From NCBI GenBank assembly GCA_046329235.1, contig JAXLVA010000001.1, positions 1,860,001 through 1,924,000 of the forward strand: a stretch of DNA of 64,000 nt, written 5' to 3'. This document shows positions 53,703 to 63,999 of this stretch, piece by piece (positions within the stretch are counted from its first letter, which is position 1; every line of letters begins with the position of its first letter). The stretch comes from JALONH01 sp046329235. GTDB lineage: Bacteria > Bacteroidota > Bacteroidia > Cytophagales > Cytophagaceae. The notes under the pieces are model-generated. The model made no database searches, was not told the origin of the DNA, and worked only from the letters and a program-made list of their open reading frames with translations. Position numbers and translations under genes: made by a program.

Positions 53703-54011
53703 TTATGAACCTATCATAATAAAAATCAATACTGTCACTAATGGCAAACTCAGTAGTATAAATAAACTTGTCTTTAATTCTTTTTTCTGCTCGACTGTTA
53801 ATGTCTTTATTGTAAACCATTGAATTAATATTTTAGACAATTGTCCTATCAATAGTATCAATAAAAACAATATAAATAGCGGGGCAATAATCATAGACCA
53901 ATAACCGGCACCACTATTACCTGATTGACCAGTTAAGTAAACAACATATCCCCAAAAAACAATCGTAAATAACAACATGATGGAAACATCCACCTTTTTA
54001 TATTCTTTCAT
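53703..54011 (-). CDS. Small three-helix membrane protein, function unknown
   Basis: 102 residues with three hydrophobic helices: about 10-28 (IMLLFTIVFWGYVVYLTG), 38-58 (MIIAPLFILFLLILLIG) and 81-100 (SLFILLSLPLVTVLIFIMI). Its start codon shares one base with the stop of the channel gene upstream (TAATG), so the two are probably translationally coupled and may work together. I recognise no family. Confidence 0.7.
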   Translation of the reverse strand: MKEYKKVDVSIMLLFTIVFWGYVVYLTGQSGNSGAGYWSMIIAPLFILFLLILLIGQLSKILIQWFTIKTLTVEQKKELKTSLFILLSLPLVTVLIFIMIGS

Positions 54012-55807
54012 TATTGAATAATTTGACTAATTAAGGCAACACTAAAAATACTTAGCAAAAACCATCCGATAAACCCTTCGATGATGGTCATATAACGTAC
54101 TATTTCGTTTTGAGGTAATTCACCATATCCTAATGTAGAAAACGAATTCAAACTCATGGTAAAAGCATCAAACACTCTTATCAATAATATTTTTGCGGTT
54201 AACACTACTACCCATACACCTACAATTACTTTAATTAATTGTTTTTTATTCTGACTAGCATCGTCCCACTTTCCTAATATCTTATCTGCCCATCGGAACA
54301 AAAACATAAAAGGAAAATGAAAGCGTTTCATGGACATACGTAAGGAGAACAAAGTAAAGTAAGTAGGCAACACATTTTTATGCGATTCAATATATTCTCT
54401 CAAATCTTCTCCTTCATTTTCTTCTTTATACTTTGAAATGGCAGTAGCTATTTCTATAAAACTTTTGTTGTGCGTAAAATACATCCCGAAATTTTTCAAG
54501 ACAATTCGCATATCCTGATGTTCCGAAGTTTCGCGATTCCAAAGTGCAATAAAAAACAACATCGTAAAAATTAACATAACCACTAACGACCACATTAACG
54601 ATTTAAATGGATTGGTACCATAATCACAGAAGAAATACAAAAACTCGTCCATGAACCAGCTAAACCAAGTATTCACATCATAACTTAAAGTTAATTGATG
54701 TGCTAAATAATCTCTTTCTATATTTTTCCATTCTACATAACAACTGTTTGCTGATAATCTATTCCCTTGTTCTTTATAGCTTTCATAAAGCAAAGCATAA
54801 ATACTAATAAGCGATTCAAATAAAAACTTATTATTCACTACATCTTTACCACCCAAGAAGGCATTACTATCCGTTCTTACTTTTAACTTCTGATTTTTAA
54901 AATACTCCCAATCAATCTTTGCATTGGAAGAATTAAAACTAATAGCTTCAGCTGCAATCCCGGAAATGGCAGTAGTAAATATTTTAAATTGATTATTAAC
55001 AGTAACAAAAGATAAATCCATGGGCACATCCAAATTACAATTCGTAAACTCTAAAGATTTAAATGCACTATGTGATAAGTCAATATGAAAAGTGAAATCT
55101 TTGGAAGGCGTTACCACCGGTTTGAAAGTACAGTTAATAAAACTACAATCTAATTCATCTTGGTTGTTAGCAAAATAAAAATAACGAGGACAAGCTCGTA
55201 ACTCGCCTATATTGAATTGATCTTTTCTTACACGGGGATTAGTAATAAAAGATTCATTGTAATGAAAAGTGCAGTTTTTAAATGTTAGAAATTCCAAAAA
55301 GTGAGCTCCTTCTAAAACTTCAAATCCACGCTCAAATGTACAGTTTTCAAACTCCATAAACTGAGCAACTGTACCTACTCTTAATTGTACAGGCCCTTTG
55401 AACACACAATCTTTATATTTGAATCGAATATTGGTGGTTTGTACAAAACTTACCGTTTCATTAAACACTATGTTTCTAAACAAAAACCAAAACACTTCAG
55501 GAAACTCACAATCTTCAAATGCAATCCCTTTGTTAACGATTAACTGTTCTCCACCATTTAAATATCTTTTATCCCAATATTCATCAGTGGCACGTTGAAA
55601 TTCAAATTTCGTTTGTCTGAAACCCAAGAAACCATTGAGGGCATAATATGCAGGTGAATGTCCCACTGTAGTACCATCAATACTATCTAAATGATTAGAC
55701 AACATCGATTGATAAATATCATTTAAGCTCATCACCTTTTGTGATGCATTAACTGTATTACCGAATACAATCAATAGAAATAATAATAGAATACGAAAAA
55801 CTTTCAT
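54011..55807 (-). CDS. Beta-helix-like domain fused to a potassium-channel-like pore
   Basis: 598 residues. Signal ending VNAS. Residues about 60-300 show irregular repeats of the pattern x-F-x-N/D-C-x-F (FEDCEFPEVF, FKYKDCVFKG, FENCTFERGF, FKNCTFHYNE, FINCTFKP, FTNCNLDV), like pentapeptide-type right-handed helices. A membrane helix follows at about 400-420 and another near 520. The C-terminus is an Ion_trans_2-type pore with filter TLGYGE in LNSFSTLGYGELPQ and a last helix to the end. The filter is near TVGYGD of K+ channels. It lies in one operon with the small membrane protein. Confidence 0.78.
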   Translation of the reverse strand: MKVFRILLLFLLIVFGNTVNASQKVMSLNDIYQSMLSNHLDSIDGTTVGHSPAYYALNGFLGFRQTKFEFQRATDEYWDKRYLNGGEQLIVNKGIAFEDCEFPEVFWFLFRNIVFNETVSFVQTTNIRFKYKDCVFKGPVQLRVGTVAQFMEFENCTFERGFEVLEGAHFLEFLTFKNCTFHYNESFITNPRVRKDQFNIGELRACPRYFYFANNQDELDCSFINCTFKPVVTPSKDFTFHIDLSHSAFKSLEFTNCNLDVPMDLSFVTVNNQFKIFTTAISGIAAEAISFNSSNAKIDWEYFKNQKLKVRTDSNAFLGGKDVVNNKFLFESLISIYALLYESYKEQGNRLSANSCYVEWKNIERDYLAHQLTLSYDVNTWFSWFMDEFLYFFCDYGTNPFKSLMWSLVVMLIFTMLFFIALWNRETSEHQDMRIVLKNFGMYFTHNKSFIEIATAISKYKEENEGEDLREYIESHKNVLPTYFTLFSLRMSMKRFHFPFMFLFRWADKILGKWDDASQNKKQLIKVIVGVWVVVLTAKILLIRVFDAFTMSLNSFSTLGYGELPQNEIVRYMTIIEGFIGWFLLSIFSVALISQIIQ

Positions 55808-55967
55808 GAAGCAACAAAATTAAAAACTGTGGAATTATTACACACATTTTAAAGATACGAAGTATTATTTTCATTTTAATTTCATATCCACTTTTTAAAA
55901 GAGTAAATTAAATAATATCATTTTTTTGAGTTAATCGTTTGTTCAATCCTTTAAACATTTTCTGTTT

Positions 55968-57737
55968 ATGCACAAGTATCCCATGGGCGTCATAGGAAAC
56001 TGTTCCTTTATCGCTTACATCCATCAGAACACCAATATGGAATGGCTTTGTTTTCCTCGATTTGATTTTGATTATTTATTCGGCTCTTTATTAGATTCCA
56101 AAACCGGAGGTCAATTTCAAATCATCTCCACTGACCCGAATGCTAAATATGTTCAATCCTATATTCCGAATACTAATATTCTAGAAACGGTTTGTACATC
56201 TGTTTCCGGAAAATTTAAAGTAACTGATTTCGCTCCTCGTTTTTCTCAAAACAATCGTACCTTTCGCCCTTTGATGCTGATGCGTAAGATTGAAGTATTA
56301 GAAGGCAAACCTCGAATACAAGTCATCTGTCAACCGGGCGGTGTACATGCCGATGAGATTGAAACTACTTACGGAAGTAATCACATTCGTTTCTTGAACT
56401 ATTCTCATCAAGTACGACTAACTACAGATATTCCGCTTACCTATATCATTGAAAAAAGAGAATTCAATCTCACCGACACAAAATATTTAGTATTAACCTA
56501 TGGAGCTCCTTTAGAAGCATCCTTAAACTACACTACCGAAGAGTTTTTCCAAAAGACCAAACAATACTGGACGAGCTGGATTAAGACCACCTACATCGTA
56601 GATTTCTATCAAGAGCAAATTATCCGCTCAGCGCTAGCGCTCAAACTTCATCAATATGAAGATACCGGAGGTATCATCGCTTCCGGAACTACTAGTTTAC
56701 CCGAGGCTCCCGGTAGTGGAAGAAATTGGGACTATCGCTACTGCTGGATGCGTGATACTTATTACACCTTACAAGCATTTAATACCATAGGTCACTTTGA
56801 AGAATCGGAACGTTATTTTCACTACATCGAAAACATTGTAGAAAATGAATACGAACGCATTCAACCTTTGTATGGAATTAACTTAGAAAAAAAGTTAGTT
56901 GAAAACGAATTACCCATCAGCGGATACATGAATAATCAACCTGTGCGCGTAGGTAATGATGCTTATACTCATATTCAGAATGATGTATACGGACAAATCC
57001 TTGCCAGTATAGCACCACTCTACACAGACAAACGTATCAATGTGTACCAAAGCAATAAATCACTATCCATCATTTACAAACTCCTTGACTTCATAGACAA
57101 GACCATGTATGAAAAAGATGCGGGCTTGTGGGAGTTTAGAAATTTAAAACAACATCACTGCTACACATATCTATTTAATTGGGTGGGTGCTAAAGCGGCT
57201 CTTAAAATTGGTAATATATATAAGGACAACAACTTAATTCAACGAGCGCAAGCGTGCATAGTAAAATCAGCAGAGATGATTGAAAAATGTTTTGACCCAA
57301 CTCGAAACGTTTACACTCAAGCCGCAGGCTCTTCCTACTTAGATGCCAGTTGCTTACAATTAATAGGTATGCAATACTTAGATGTAAATTCGCCGTTAGC
57401 TCAGCAACATTTAAAAGCTATCGAATCTGAACTGATGGTGAAAGATGGCTTACTATACCGCTACAATCACGTAGATGATTTTGGCAAACCGGAAGTAACC
57501 TTCCTTGTATGTGCCTTTTGGTATGTAGAATCTCTTGCCTGCGTTGGGCGCGTCAAGGATGCTATAAACAACTTCGAAAAATTAATACAACACTCCAACC
57601 ACTTAGGGCTCCTAAGTGAAGATGTAGGTTTAGACGGTAGTCAGTGGGGTAACTTCCCGCAAACATACAGTCATGTAGGCTTAATGAATACAGCTTACAA
57701 GATTGCTAAAAAACTAGACAAACCGGCTTACCTATAA
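55968..57737 (+). CDS. GH15 glucoamylase/trehalase-family glycoside hydrolase
   Basis: 589 residues, cytoplasmic. An N-terminal beta-sandwich starts PMGVIGNCSFIAYIHQNTN, then an (alpha/alpha)6 barrel with GSGRNWDYRYCWMRDTYYTL, the GH15 signature with catalytic-region Asp/Arg, and a late GLLSEDVGLDGSQWGNFPQT carrying the second acid (cited core LLSEDVGLDGSQWGNFPQT). GH15 includes glucoamylases and trehalases. The gene lies 10 bases before the trehalose-phosphate synthase/phosphatase gene, so trehalose hydrolysis or related glucan trimming is likely. Confidence 0.88.
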   Translation: MHKYPMGVIGNCSFIAYIHQNTNMEWLCFPRFDFDYLFGSLLDSKTGGQFQIISTDPNAKYVQSYIPNTNILETVCTSVSGKFKVTDFAPRFSQNNRTFRPLMLMRKIEVLEGKPRIQVICQPGGVHADEIETTYGSNHIRFLNYSHQVRLTTDIPLTYIIEKREFNLTDTKYLVLTYGAPLEASLNYTTEEFFQKTKQYWTSWIKTTYIVDFYQEQIIRSALALKLHQYEDTGGIIASGTTSLPEAPGSGRNWDYRYCWMRDTYYTLQAFNTIGHFEESERYFHYIENIVENEYERIQPLYGINLEKKLVENELPISGYMNNQPVRVGNDAYTHIQNDVYGQILASIAPLYTDKRINVYQSNKSLSIIYKLLDFIDKTMYEKDAGLWEFRNLKQHHCYTYLFNWVGAKAALKIGNIYKDNNLIQRAQACIVKSAEMIEKCFDPTRNVYTQAAGSSYLDASCLQLIGMQYLDVNSPLAQQHLKAIESELMVKDGLLYRYNHVDDFGKPEVTFLVCAFWYVESLACVGRVKDAINNFEKLIQHSNHLGLLSEDVGLDGSQWGNFPQTYSHVGLMNTAYKIAKKLDKPAYL

Positions 57738-57747
57738 CCCCTAGTTT

Positions 57748-59943
57748 ATGAATACAAAAAGATTAATAGTTGTTTCCTATAGATTACCATTCAAAGTCAT
57801 TACACAAGAGGATGGAAGTAAAACTTTACAGCAAAGTTCAGGTGGATTAGTATCTGCTATTTTATCCCTAGCTGAATCAGAAGAACAGAATTATCATATC
57901 CATTGGTTTGGGTATGGCGACCAAGACCTAATTGATTTATCCGAACAGGAACTCTCTACAGAGCAGTTTACGATTCACCCTATCTACATTGAAGAAGAAT
58001 TAAACAACAGATATTACGAAGGGTTTTGCAATAGTACCATCTGGCCTATCTCCCACTACTATCCTTACTTAACTACTTTCAACGAAGAAGATTTTGAGGC
58101 GTACAAAACAGCACAGCAAGTTTTCAAAAATAGAATGGTTGATTTTGTAAAACCCAACGATACGGTTTGGATACATGATTATCAGCTTATGTTATTACCC
58201 GAATTACTTCGTCAAATAGTTCCGGAATTAACCATTGGCTACTTTCACCATATTCCATTCCCTACGTTTGAAATTTTCCGATTAGTACCTAAAAACTGGC
58301 AGTTAGAAATATTATCCGGATTGTTAGGTGCTGACTTAATTGGTTTCCACACCAATGACTATGCTCAATACTTTTTACGCAGTGTACAAAAAGTAGTAGG
58401 CTGGGATTACAACAATATGAACATTCAATTAAGCGACCGCTTAGTTAAAGTAGATGTATTCCCTATCAGTATTCATTATGACAAATTCAATGACCTTTAC
58501 GACGACAGTTCTGTACAAGCGAGACAAAAAGAATTCAAATCCGCACACTCAGATGAAAAAATAGTTTTCTCTGTTGACCGCCTAGATTATTCTAAAGGAC
58601 TTATCAACCGACTACATGGATATGAATTGTTTTTAGAAAATTATCCGGAGTGGCATGAAAAAGCTGTATTCATTATGGTGGTGGTTCCTTCCAGAGAAAC
58701 CGTCATTAAGTATGCGGAAATGAAACATGAACTGGATGAAGCCATCGGTAGAATCAATGGTAAATATGGCACCGTAGCATGGAGACCCATTGTATACCTC
58801 TATCGATCTTTAAGTTTAGATGAACTAGCAGGAATGTACACCTTAGCTGATGTAGCATTAATTACACCTGTACGGGATGGAATGAATTTAGTAGCCAAAG
58901 AATTCGTATCTAGTCGTAAGGATAAACAAGGTGTATTGATATTAAGTGAAATGGCAGGCGCTGCTTTAGAGTTAACCGGAGCACTGCTAGTCAATCCAAC
59001 AGATAAAAAAATAGTAGCTGAATCAATCTATAATGGACTCACCATGGATACTTCCGAGCAAGAAAAACGTATGTCCTTAATGCAAGACCGAATTAAATCT
59101 TACAATATTTTCAATTGGTCAGGTGATTTTATTCAGCAATTAAACAAAACCAAAAAAATGCAAAGTCAAAGTTTAGAAAAAGCCATTCAAAGTGAAACCA
59201 TACAACAAATACATCACAGCTTTAATGATTCCAATCGTAGGTTATTCTTATTAGACTACGATGGCACCTTATCCCCTATCATTAATGACCCTAACCTTTC
59301 CATCCCTTCAGATGGGATATTAGACACGTTAGATAAAATCAACCAACAGTTCAATGTACACATAGCTATCATTAGTGGTCGTGATAAAACTTTCTTAGAA
59401 CAACTTTTTGGCAATAAGTATATTTTATCTGCCGAACATGGAGCCTATTTAAAGCTTCCGAATTTAGCTTGGGAAACACAACATGACTTAAGCAATGAGT
59501 GGATGCCTGAGTTCATGAACATCATTCAAAGCTTTGTACAACGCACTCCCGGTAGCTCTTTAGAAATAAAAGAAACAACTTTGGTTTGGCACTATAGAAA
59601 ATCGCAAGCAGAACTAGCTGAATCCAGAAAAAAAGAATTAATGGAAACTATTCAATCTCACCTGACTCCCATTTCACGATTAACGATTATGGAAGGAGAC
59701 AAAATTATTGAATTGAAGCCAAGCTACATGAACAAAGGTACAGTAGCCAACCACTTGGTAGAATTATACCAACCGGATTTCATATTAAGTATGGGAGATG
59801 ACACCACCGATGAAGACATGTTCGCTGCACTACCCAATTATGCATTCACTATCAAAGTGGGATTAAAACAAAGTGTGGCAAAATATTTCTTAAAAAATCA
59901 ACAACAAGTTGCCGGTATGTTAAATGAAATATGGAAGGAGTAG
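57748..59943 (+). CDS. otsAB: Fused trehalose-6-phosphate synthase / trehalose-6-phosphate phosphatase
   Basis: 731 residues. Residues 1-about 470 are a GT20 synthase: RLIVVSYRLPF, WIHDYQLMLLPELLR, FHHIPFPTFEIFR, VDRLDYSKGL and TPVRDGMNLVAKEF. Residues about 490-731 are a HAD phosphatase: LLDYDGTLSPI (about 503), IISGRD and GDDTTDEDMF. The enzyme joins UDP-glucose and glucose-6-phosphate, then dephosphorylates to trehalose, an osmotic and desiccation protectant. Such OtsA-OtsB fusions occur in Bacteroidota and eukaryotes. It forms an operon with GH15. Confidence 0.95.
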   Translation: MNTKRLIVVSYRLPFKVITQEDGSKTLQQSSGGLVSAILSLAESEEQNYHIHWFGYGDQDLIDLSEQELSTEQFTIHPIYIEEELNNRYYEGFCNSTIWPISHYYPYLTTFNEEDFEAYKTAQQVFKNRMVDFVKPNDTVWIHDYQLMLLPELLRQIVPELTIGYFHHIPFPTFEIFRLVPKNWQLEILSGLLGADLIGFHTNDYAQYFLRSVQKVVGWDYNNMNIQLSDRLVKVDVFPISIHYDKFNDLYDDSSVQARQKEFKSAHSDEKIVFSVDRLDYSKGLINRLHGYELFLENYPEWHEKAVFIMVVVPSRETVIKYAEMKHELDEAIGRINGKYGTVAWRPIVYLYRSLSLDELAGMYTLADVALITPVRDGMNLVAKEFVSSRKDKQGVLILSEMAGAALELTGALLVNPTDKKIVAESIYNGLTMDTSEQEKRMSLMQDRIKSYNIFNWSGDFIQQLNKTKKMQSQSLEKAIQSETIQQIHHSFNDSNRRLFLLDYDGTLSPIINDPNLSIPSDGILDTLDKINQQFNVHIAIISGRDKTFLEQLFGNKYILSAEHGAYLKLPNLAWETQHDLSNEWMPEFMNIIQSFVQRTPGSSLEIKETTLVWHYRKSQAELAESRKKELMETIQSHLTPISRLTIMEGDKIIELKPSYMNKGTVANHLVELYQPDFILSMGDDTTDEDMFAALPNYAFTIKVGLKQSVAKYFLKNQQQVAGMLNEIWKE

Positions 59944-59954
59944 TACTACTCCTT
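59935..59954. repeat. Perfect 20-base palindrome spanning two convergent stop codons
   Basis: AAGGAGTAGT / ACTACTCCTT. On each strand it is made of the last codons Lys-Glu-stop (AAG GAG TAG) of the two convergent genes, otsAB and the DUF389 gene, whose stops are 2 bases apart. There is no T-run, so it is not a classical terminator. Confidence 0.9.
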
Positions 59955-61265
59955 CTCTTCTACCAAAATCAATTTGTCGACATTAAGTTTAACCAACAAC
60001 CAATCACGTAATTTATCCTTAGAAAAATTATCTTTCACTTGTTTGGTATTAGTGTGTTTCACCTTATATACAACTACGGTTTTCACATAAGCACTGTCAG
60101 TATTAAAATTAGTTAAATGTTTTCCTACAGATAAATCTACAATCTGAGGAAACAACACCATAGCCTCTTTCTTTATTTGAAAATCATTTATTTTGTATTG
60201 TTTCAATTCTTGATTCAAATTATTAATTATTGAATCTTTTTGATTTAAATGATTGGATTCAAACTTCAAATCAGAAATTACATCTTCTTCTATATCCCTT
60301 AAGTCTTGCTTTAGAACAATTTCAGTATTATCAATATTATACTTGACTAACAACCTGTTCATTTCTTCAAAATCTTGCTCGGTTATATCTTGATTAAGAA
60401 ATGCTAGTTCAATAGTCTTTGGTATACGATTGTAATTAATTCTTTTATAAATGATTGTATAACCTTTATCTAACAATTCAACTTCTATAAAATTTTCGAT
60501 TTTTTTAGAATACTTTTTCTCTTGCAATAAATTATAGGCTAAATAAAAACTTGGAACAACCATGATAGTCATTAAAAAACTAATCACATATCCTATTATT
60601 TTAGTTTCTTTAGGATTTAAAGCTTGGACCAAAGGATATCTCAAATAATATTTAACTATCAAATAAGTAGCTAAACAGATAAAAAAGCAATTGATGCTAT
60701 ACAAATAAAATGCTCCAAAGAAATATTCATATTCTCCCACAGCTATCCCATATCCCGCGGTACATAATGGTGGCATTAAAGCCGTAGCAATCGCTACTCC
60801 CGGAATTGGATTCCCTTTCTCCACTCTAGTAATAGCAATCACCCCTACTAAGCCTCCAAAAAAGGCAATCATCACATCATAAATATTAGGAGTAGTTCTA
60901 GCGAGCAATTCAGATTGAACATCTTTAAACGGACTAATCGAAAAATAAATAACCGCAATTAGCAAACTAACTACCGTTGCAATCAACAAGTTTTTTAGAG
61001 ATCTTCTTAAAAGTGAAAAATCATGCGTACCTAAAGCAAACCCCGCTCCTAAAATAGGACCCATTAAAGGTGAAATCAACATAGCTCCAATAATCACTGC
61101 TGTTGAATTAACATTCAATCCAACACAAGCTATAACAATGGCACAGGCTAAAATCCAAATACTAGAACCACGAAAAGAAATATTAGAAGTAACATCCTCT
61201 AATACCTTCTGCTGATGTTCTTCACCGTTTTTTAAGCTGATAAAATCTAAAATTGGGTTTTTCAT
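59946..61265 (-). CDS. DUF389 (TIGR00341-type) membrane protein
   Basis: 439 residues. Five or six hydrophobic helices lie in the first 255 residues, with LNVNSTAVIIGAMLISPLMGPI as the family hallmark (cited core TAVIIGAMLISPLMGP) and AIATALMPPLCTAGYGIA. The C-terminal 180 residues are soluble with coiled-coil character (SNHLNQKDSIINNLNQELKQ) and end in two beta-like strands. Function of the family is not established. It is convergent with otsAB. Confidence 0.82.
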   Translation of the reverse strand: MKNPILDFISLKNGEEHQQKVLEDVTSNISFRGSSIWILACAIVIACVGLNVNSTAVIIGAMLISPLMGPILGAGFALGTHDFSLLRRSLKNLLIATVVSLLIAVIYFSISPFKDVQSELLARTTPNIYDVMIAFFGGLVGVIAITRVEKGNPIPGVAIATALMPPLCTAGYGIAVGEYEYFFGAFYLYSINCFFICLATYLIVKYYLRYPLVQALNPKETKIIGYVISFLMTIMVVPSFYLAYNLLQEKKYSKKIENFIEVELLDKGYTIIYKRINYNRIPKTIELAFLNQDITEQDFEEMNRLLVKYNIDNTEIVLKQDLRDIEEDVISDLKFESNHLNQKDSIINNLNQELKQYKINDFQIKKEAMVLFPQIVDLSVGKHLTNFNTDSAYVKTVVVYKVKHTNTKQVKDNFSKDKLRDWLLVKLNVDKLILVEEKE

Positions 61266-61329
61266 ATGTATAATCTCAATATAGAGCTATTGAAATTATA
61301 CATATTTCACCCCGAATCAAATACAGCTA

Positions 61330-63999
61330 TTAATATTTATTTTTTTTCATTTTCCGTAAATCCAATGTATTCGGATATTCATCATCTACCCCCGGAGTCG
61401 GAATTTGAACCAAATCTACGTAATGACGTTCCTCATCCGTATGCAGATAACGTTGTGTATGCGATGTCATTGGTTTGTTATTTCCAATCATCACATCTTG
61501 GGTATGCCCGGAAGCAAAGAAACGACTTTCTCTACGCGATTCTGCTTCATAACTATTGACAGGGAAAGAAGAATAACTTCTTCCGCCCGGATGTGATACG
61601 TGATAAGTACAACCACCAATCGACTTACCATTCCATACATCTACAATATCAAATACCAATGGTACATCCACGCTAATAGTGGGGTGCAAAGCACTCGGCG
61701 GATTCCATGCACGGTAACGAATACCACAAACAAACTCCCCTTTCACCATCGTTGGTTGTAATGGAACTTTTACCCCATTACAAGTTAAAATATAACGAGC
61801 CTCGTTGATATTTTTCAACTTCACTTGTACACGCTCCAAACTGGAATCTACAAAACGAGCGGTTCCGGAGTTTGACATTTCTTCACCTAATACATGCCAA
61901 GGTTCAATGGCAGAGCGTACTTCCAAATCAATATTTTGATACATAACTCTACCATGAACAGGGAATCGGAATTCAAAGAAAGGATCAAACCAAGACATTT
62001 TGAATCCATACCCTTCATCATTTAAGTCTTGTACCACTTCTTTCAAATCTTCATACACATAGTGTGGCAATAAATATTTATCATGTAAGTGTGTACCCCA
62101 ACGAACAAGATCATGTTTGTACGGTTGCTTCCAGAACTTCGCAATCAATGCACGAATCAATAAGATTTGTACCATACACATATGTTTGTGCGGCGGCATA
62201 TCGAAGGCACGGAACTCAAGAATACCTAATCGACCGGAAGAAGAATCCGGTGAATATAATTTGTCAATACAAAATTCGGATCGGTGCGTGTTACCTGTAA
62301 TGTCCGTTAGTAAGTTTCTAAAGATTCTATCTACTAACCAGAATGGAATTTCTTTTTCACCCGGATCAGGTACTTGACTAAAGGCAATTTCTATTTCGAA
62401 CAAACGGTCATCACGCCCTTCATCTACCCTAGGAGCCTGACTCGTAGGACCAATAAACATACCGGAGAATAAATACGATAAGCCCGGATGATGTTGCCAG
62501 TAGGTAATTAAACTTCTTAATAAATCCGGACGACGCAACAGCGGACTATCCGACGGTTTCTCCCCACCTATCGTTACGTGGTTACCGCCACCTGTTCCCG
62601 TATGTTTACCATCCAACATAAATTTCTCTGTACCCAAACGAGCTAAGCGCGCTTGTTCATACAGCGTATCCATGTTATAAAGTAATTCTTTCCAATTCTT
62701 CGACGGATGAATATTCACTTCAATCACACCCGGATCCGGAGATACTACTAATTTTTGTAAACGATAATCTCTCGGTGGCTCATACCCTTCGATACGCACC
62801 GGAATATTTAATTTCACAGCCGTGCGTTCAATCGAAGCTATGATATCTAAATAATGTTCTAAGTAATCTGTTGGAGGTAGGAATAAATAAATGATACCAT
62901 CGCGTGCTTCCACACAGATAGCAGTTTTAATCACTTCTACAAATTCTGTAGGAGCAGCTTTCTTTTCTGTTTCTTTTACCTTTGGTAATAAAGGACCTTT
63001 CGTTGTAACTTCTGCCTCTTCCTCCTCTGTAGTCTCATATATATTTCTAGGTTTTACTTCCGGATGCTCAATCACGTTGCCATAACGTGCTTCGATTTTA
63101 TTTTCCGGATTGCCTAAACTTTCTAACTCTTCAAACGGACTTCTCTCCACCGGATATGGCTCATATTCCTCCGGTACTTCAGGAAGTGTATTCAATGGCA
63201 AGCGCAAACCTATAGGTGAATTTCCCGGCAGTAAAAAGATTTCTTTTCTTCGTACATTCCACTTCACACTTTTCCATTGTTGATTTTCATAGTTCCAACG
63301 CAAAGGAATCAGATAACCGGTAGGATCACCTAAACCGGTATCTAATAAATCAGCTAATGTTTTTCTTTCGTGGCCATCTTTCAAATTATAATCCTTCGGA
63401 TTAATATTCACGGGTGTTTTATTTTCCGTCCATAAGAAGTAAAACAAATCTTCATACACCGGAGTTACATTCTCCGTAGGAATAGCCAAGCAACGCGTAA
63501 GTTCTTCTAAAAACAACTTCGCATGTTCAGCCGTGTAGTTGGCTTCAATTTTTTCATGCGCAATATAGTTGATGTCTTTCCAAATAGGCTCCCCATCTTT
63601 TCTCCAGTACAAAGCATATTGCCATCTTGGAAGTGGTTCGCCCGGATACCATTTACCTTGTCCATAGTGAATCATCCCTTGCGGACCAAAACTCTCACGT
63701 AGTTTAAATATCAAATCATGGGATAACTCTCTCTTCTCTTTCCCATCGGCTTCGGAATTCCATTGCGGAGATTCCATATCATCAATCGATACAAAGGTAG
63801 GTTCACCACCCATGGTCATTTTTACACCCATGGTTTGCAAATCATCTTCTACCCTAAAACCGGTAGCAACAATTGTGTCCCATTCAATTTCTGAATAGGG
63901 TTTAGTTACACGAGGATCTTCGTGAATACGAATAACACTGTTATCAAATTCAAATTCTGTTTCGCAGAAATCTAACGCCCCCACTACCGGTGCTGCACT
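61330..63999 (-). CDS. DUF2126 / transglutaminase-like family large protein, 5' end outside window
   Basis: At least 890 residues. The frame is open to the right edge (reading SAAPVVGALDFCETEF), so the start is not in the window. A GTG at 63984 lies inside the gene and is not the start. The visible part is the DUF2126 region, with KMTMGGEPTFVS, GQGKWYPGEPLPRW, LGTEKFMLDGKHTGTGGGNH (cited core KFMLDGKHTGTGGGNH), GILEFRAFDMPPHKHM and SHPGGRSYSSFPVN. Family members usually carry an N-terminal transglutaminase-like domain, here presumably beyond the edge. From memory these proteins are found with circularly-permuted ATP-grasp proteins; the role is unclear. Confidence 0.88.
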   Translation of the reverse strand, partial: SAAPVVGALDFCETEFEFDNSVIRIHEDPRVTKPYSEIEWDTIVATGFRVEDDLQTMGVKMTMGGEPTFVSIDDMESPQWNSEADGKEKRELSHDLIFKLRESFGPQGMIHYGQGKWYPGEPLPRWQYALYWRKDGEPIWKDINYIAHEKIEANYTAEHAKLFLEELTRCLAIPTENVTPVYEDLFYFLWTENKTPVNINPKDYNLKDGHERKTLADLLDTGLGDPTGYLIPLRWNYENQQWKSVKWNVRRKEIFLLPGNSPIGLRLPLNTLPEVPEEYEPYPVERSPFEELESLGNPENKIEARYGNVIEHPEVKPRNIYETTEEEEAEVTTKGPLLPKVKETEKKAAPTEFVEVIKTAICVEARDGIIYLFLPPTDYLEHYLDIIASIERTAVKLNIPVRIEGYEPPRDYRLQKLVVSPDPGVIEVNIHPSKNWKELLYNMDTLYEQARLARLGTEKFMLDGKHTGTGGGNHVTIGGEKPSDSPLLRRPDLLRSLITYWQHHPGLSYLFSGMFIGPTSQAPRVDEGRDDRLFEIEIAFSQVPDPGEKEIPFWLVDRIFRNLLTDITGNTHRSEFCIDKLYSPDSSSGRLGILEFRAFDMPPHKHMCMVQILLIRALIAKFWKQPYKHDLVRWGTHLHDKYLLPHYVYEDLKEVVQDLNDEGYGFKMSWFDPFFEFRFPVHGRVMYQNIDLEVRSAIEPWHVLGEEMSNSGTARFVDSSLERVQVKLKNINEARYILTCNGVKVPLQPTMVKGEFVCGIRYRAWNPPSALHPTISVDVPLVFDIVDVWNGKSIGGCTYHVSHPGGRSYSSFPVNSYEAESRRESRFFASGHTQDVMIGNNKPMTSHTQRYLHTDEERHYVDLVQIPTPGVDDEYPNTLDLRKMKKNKY

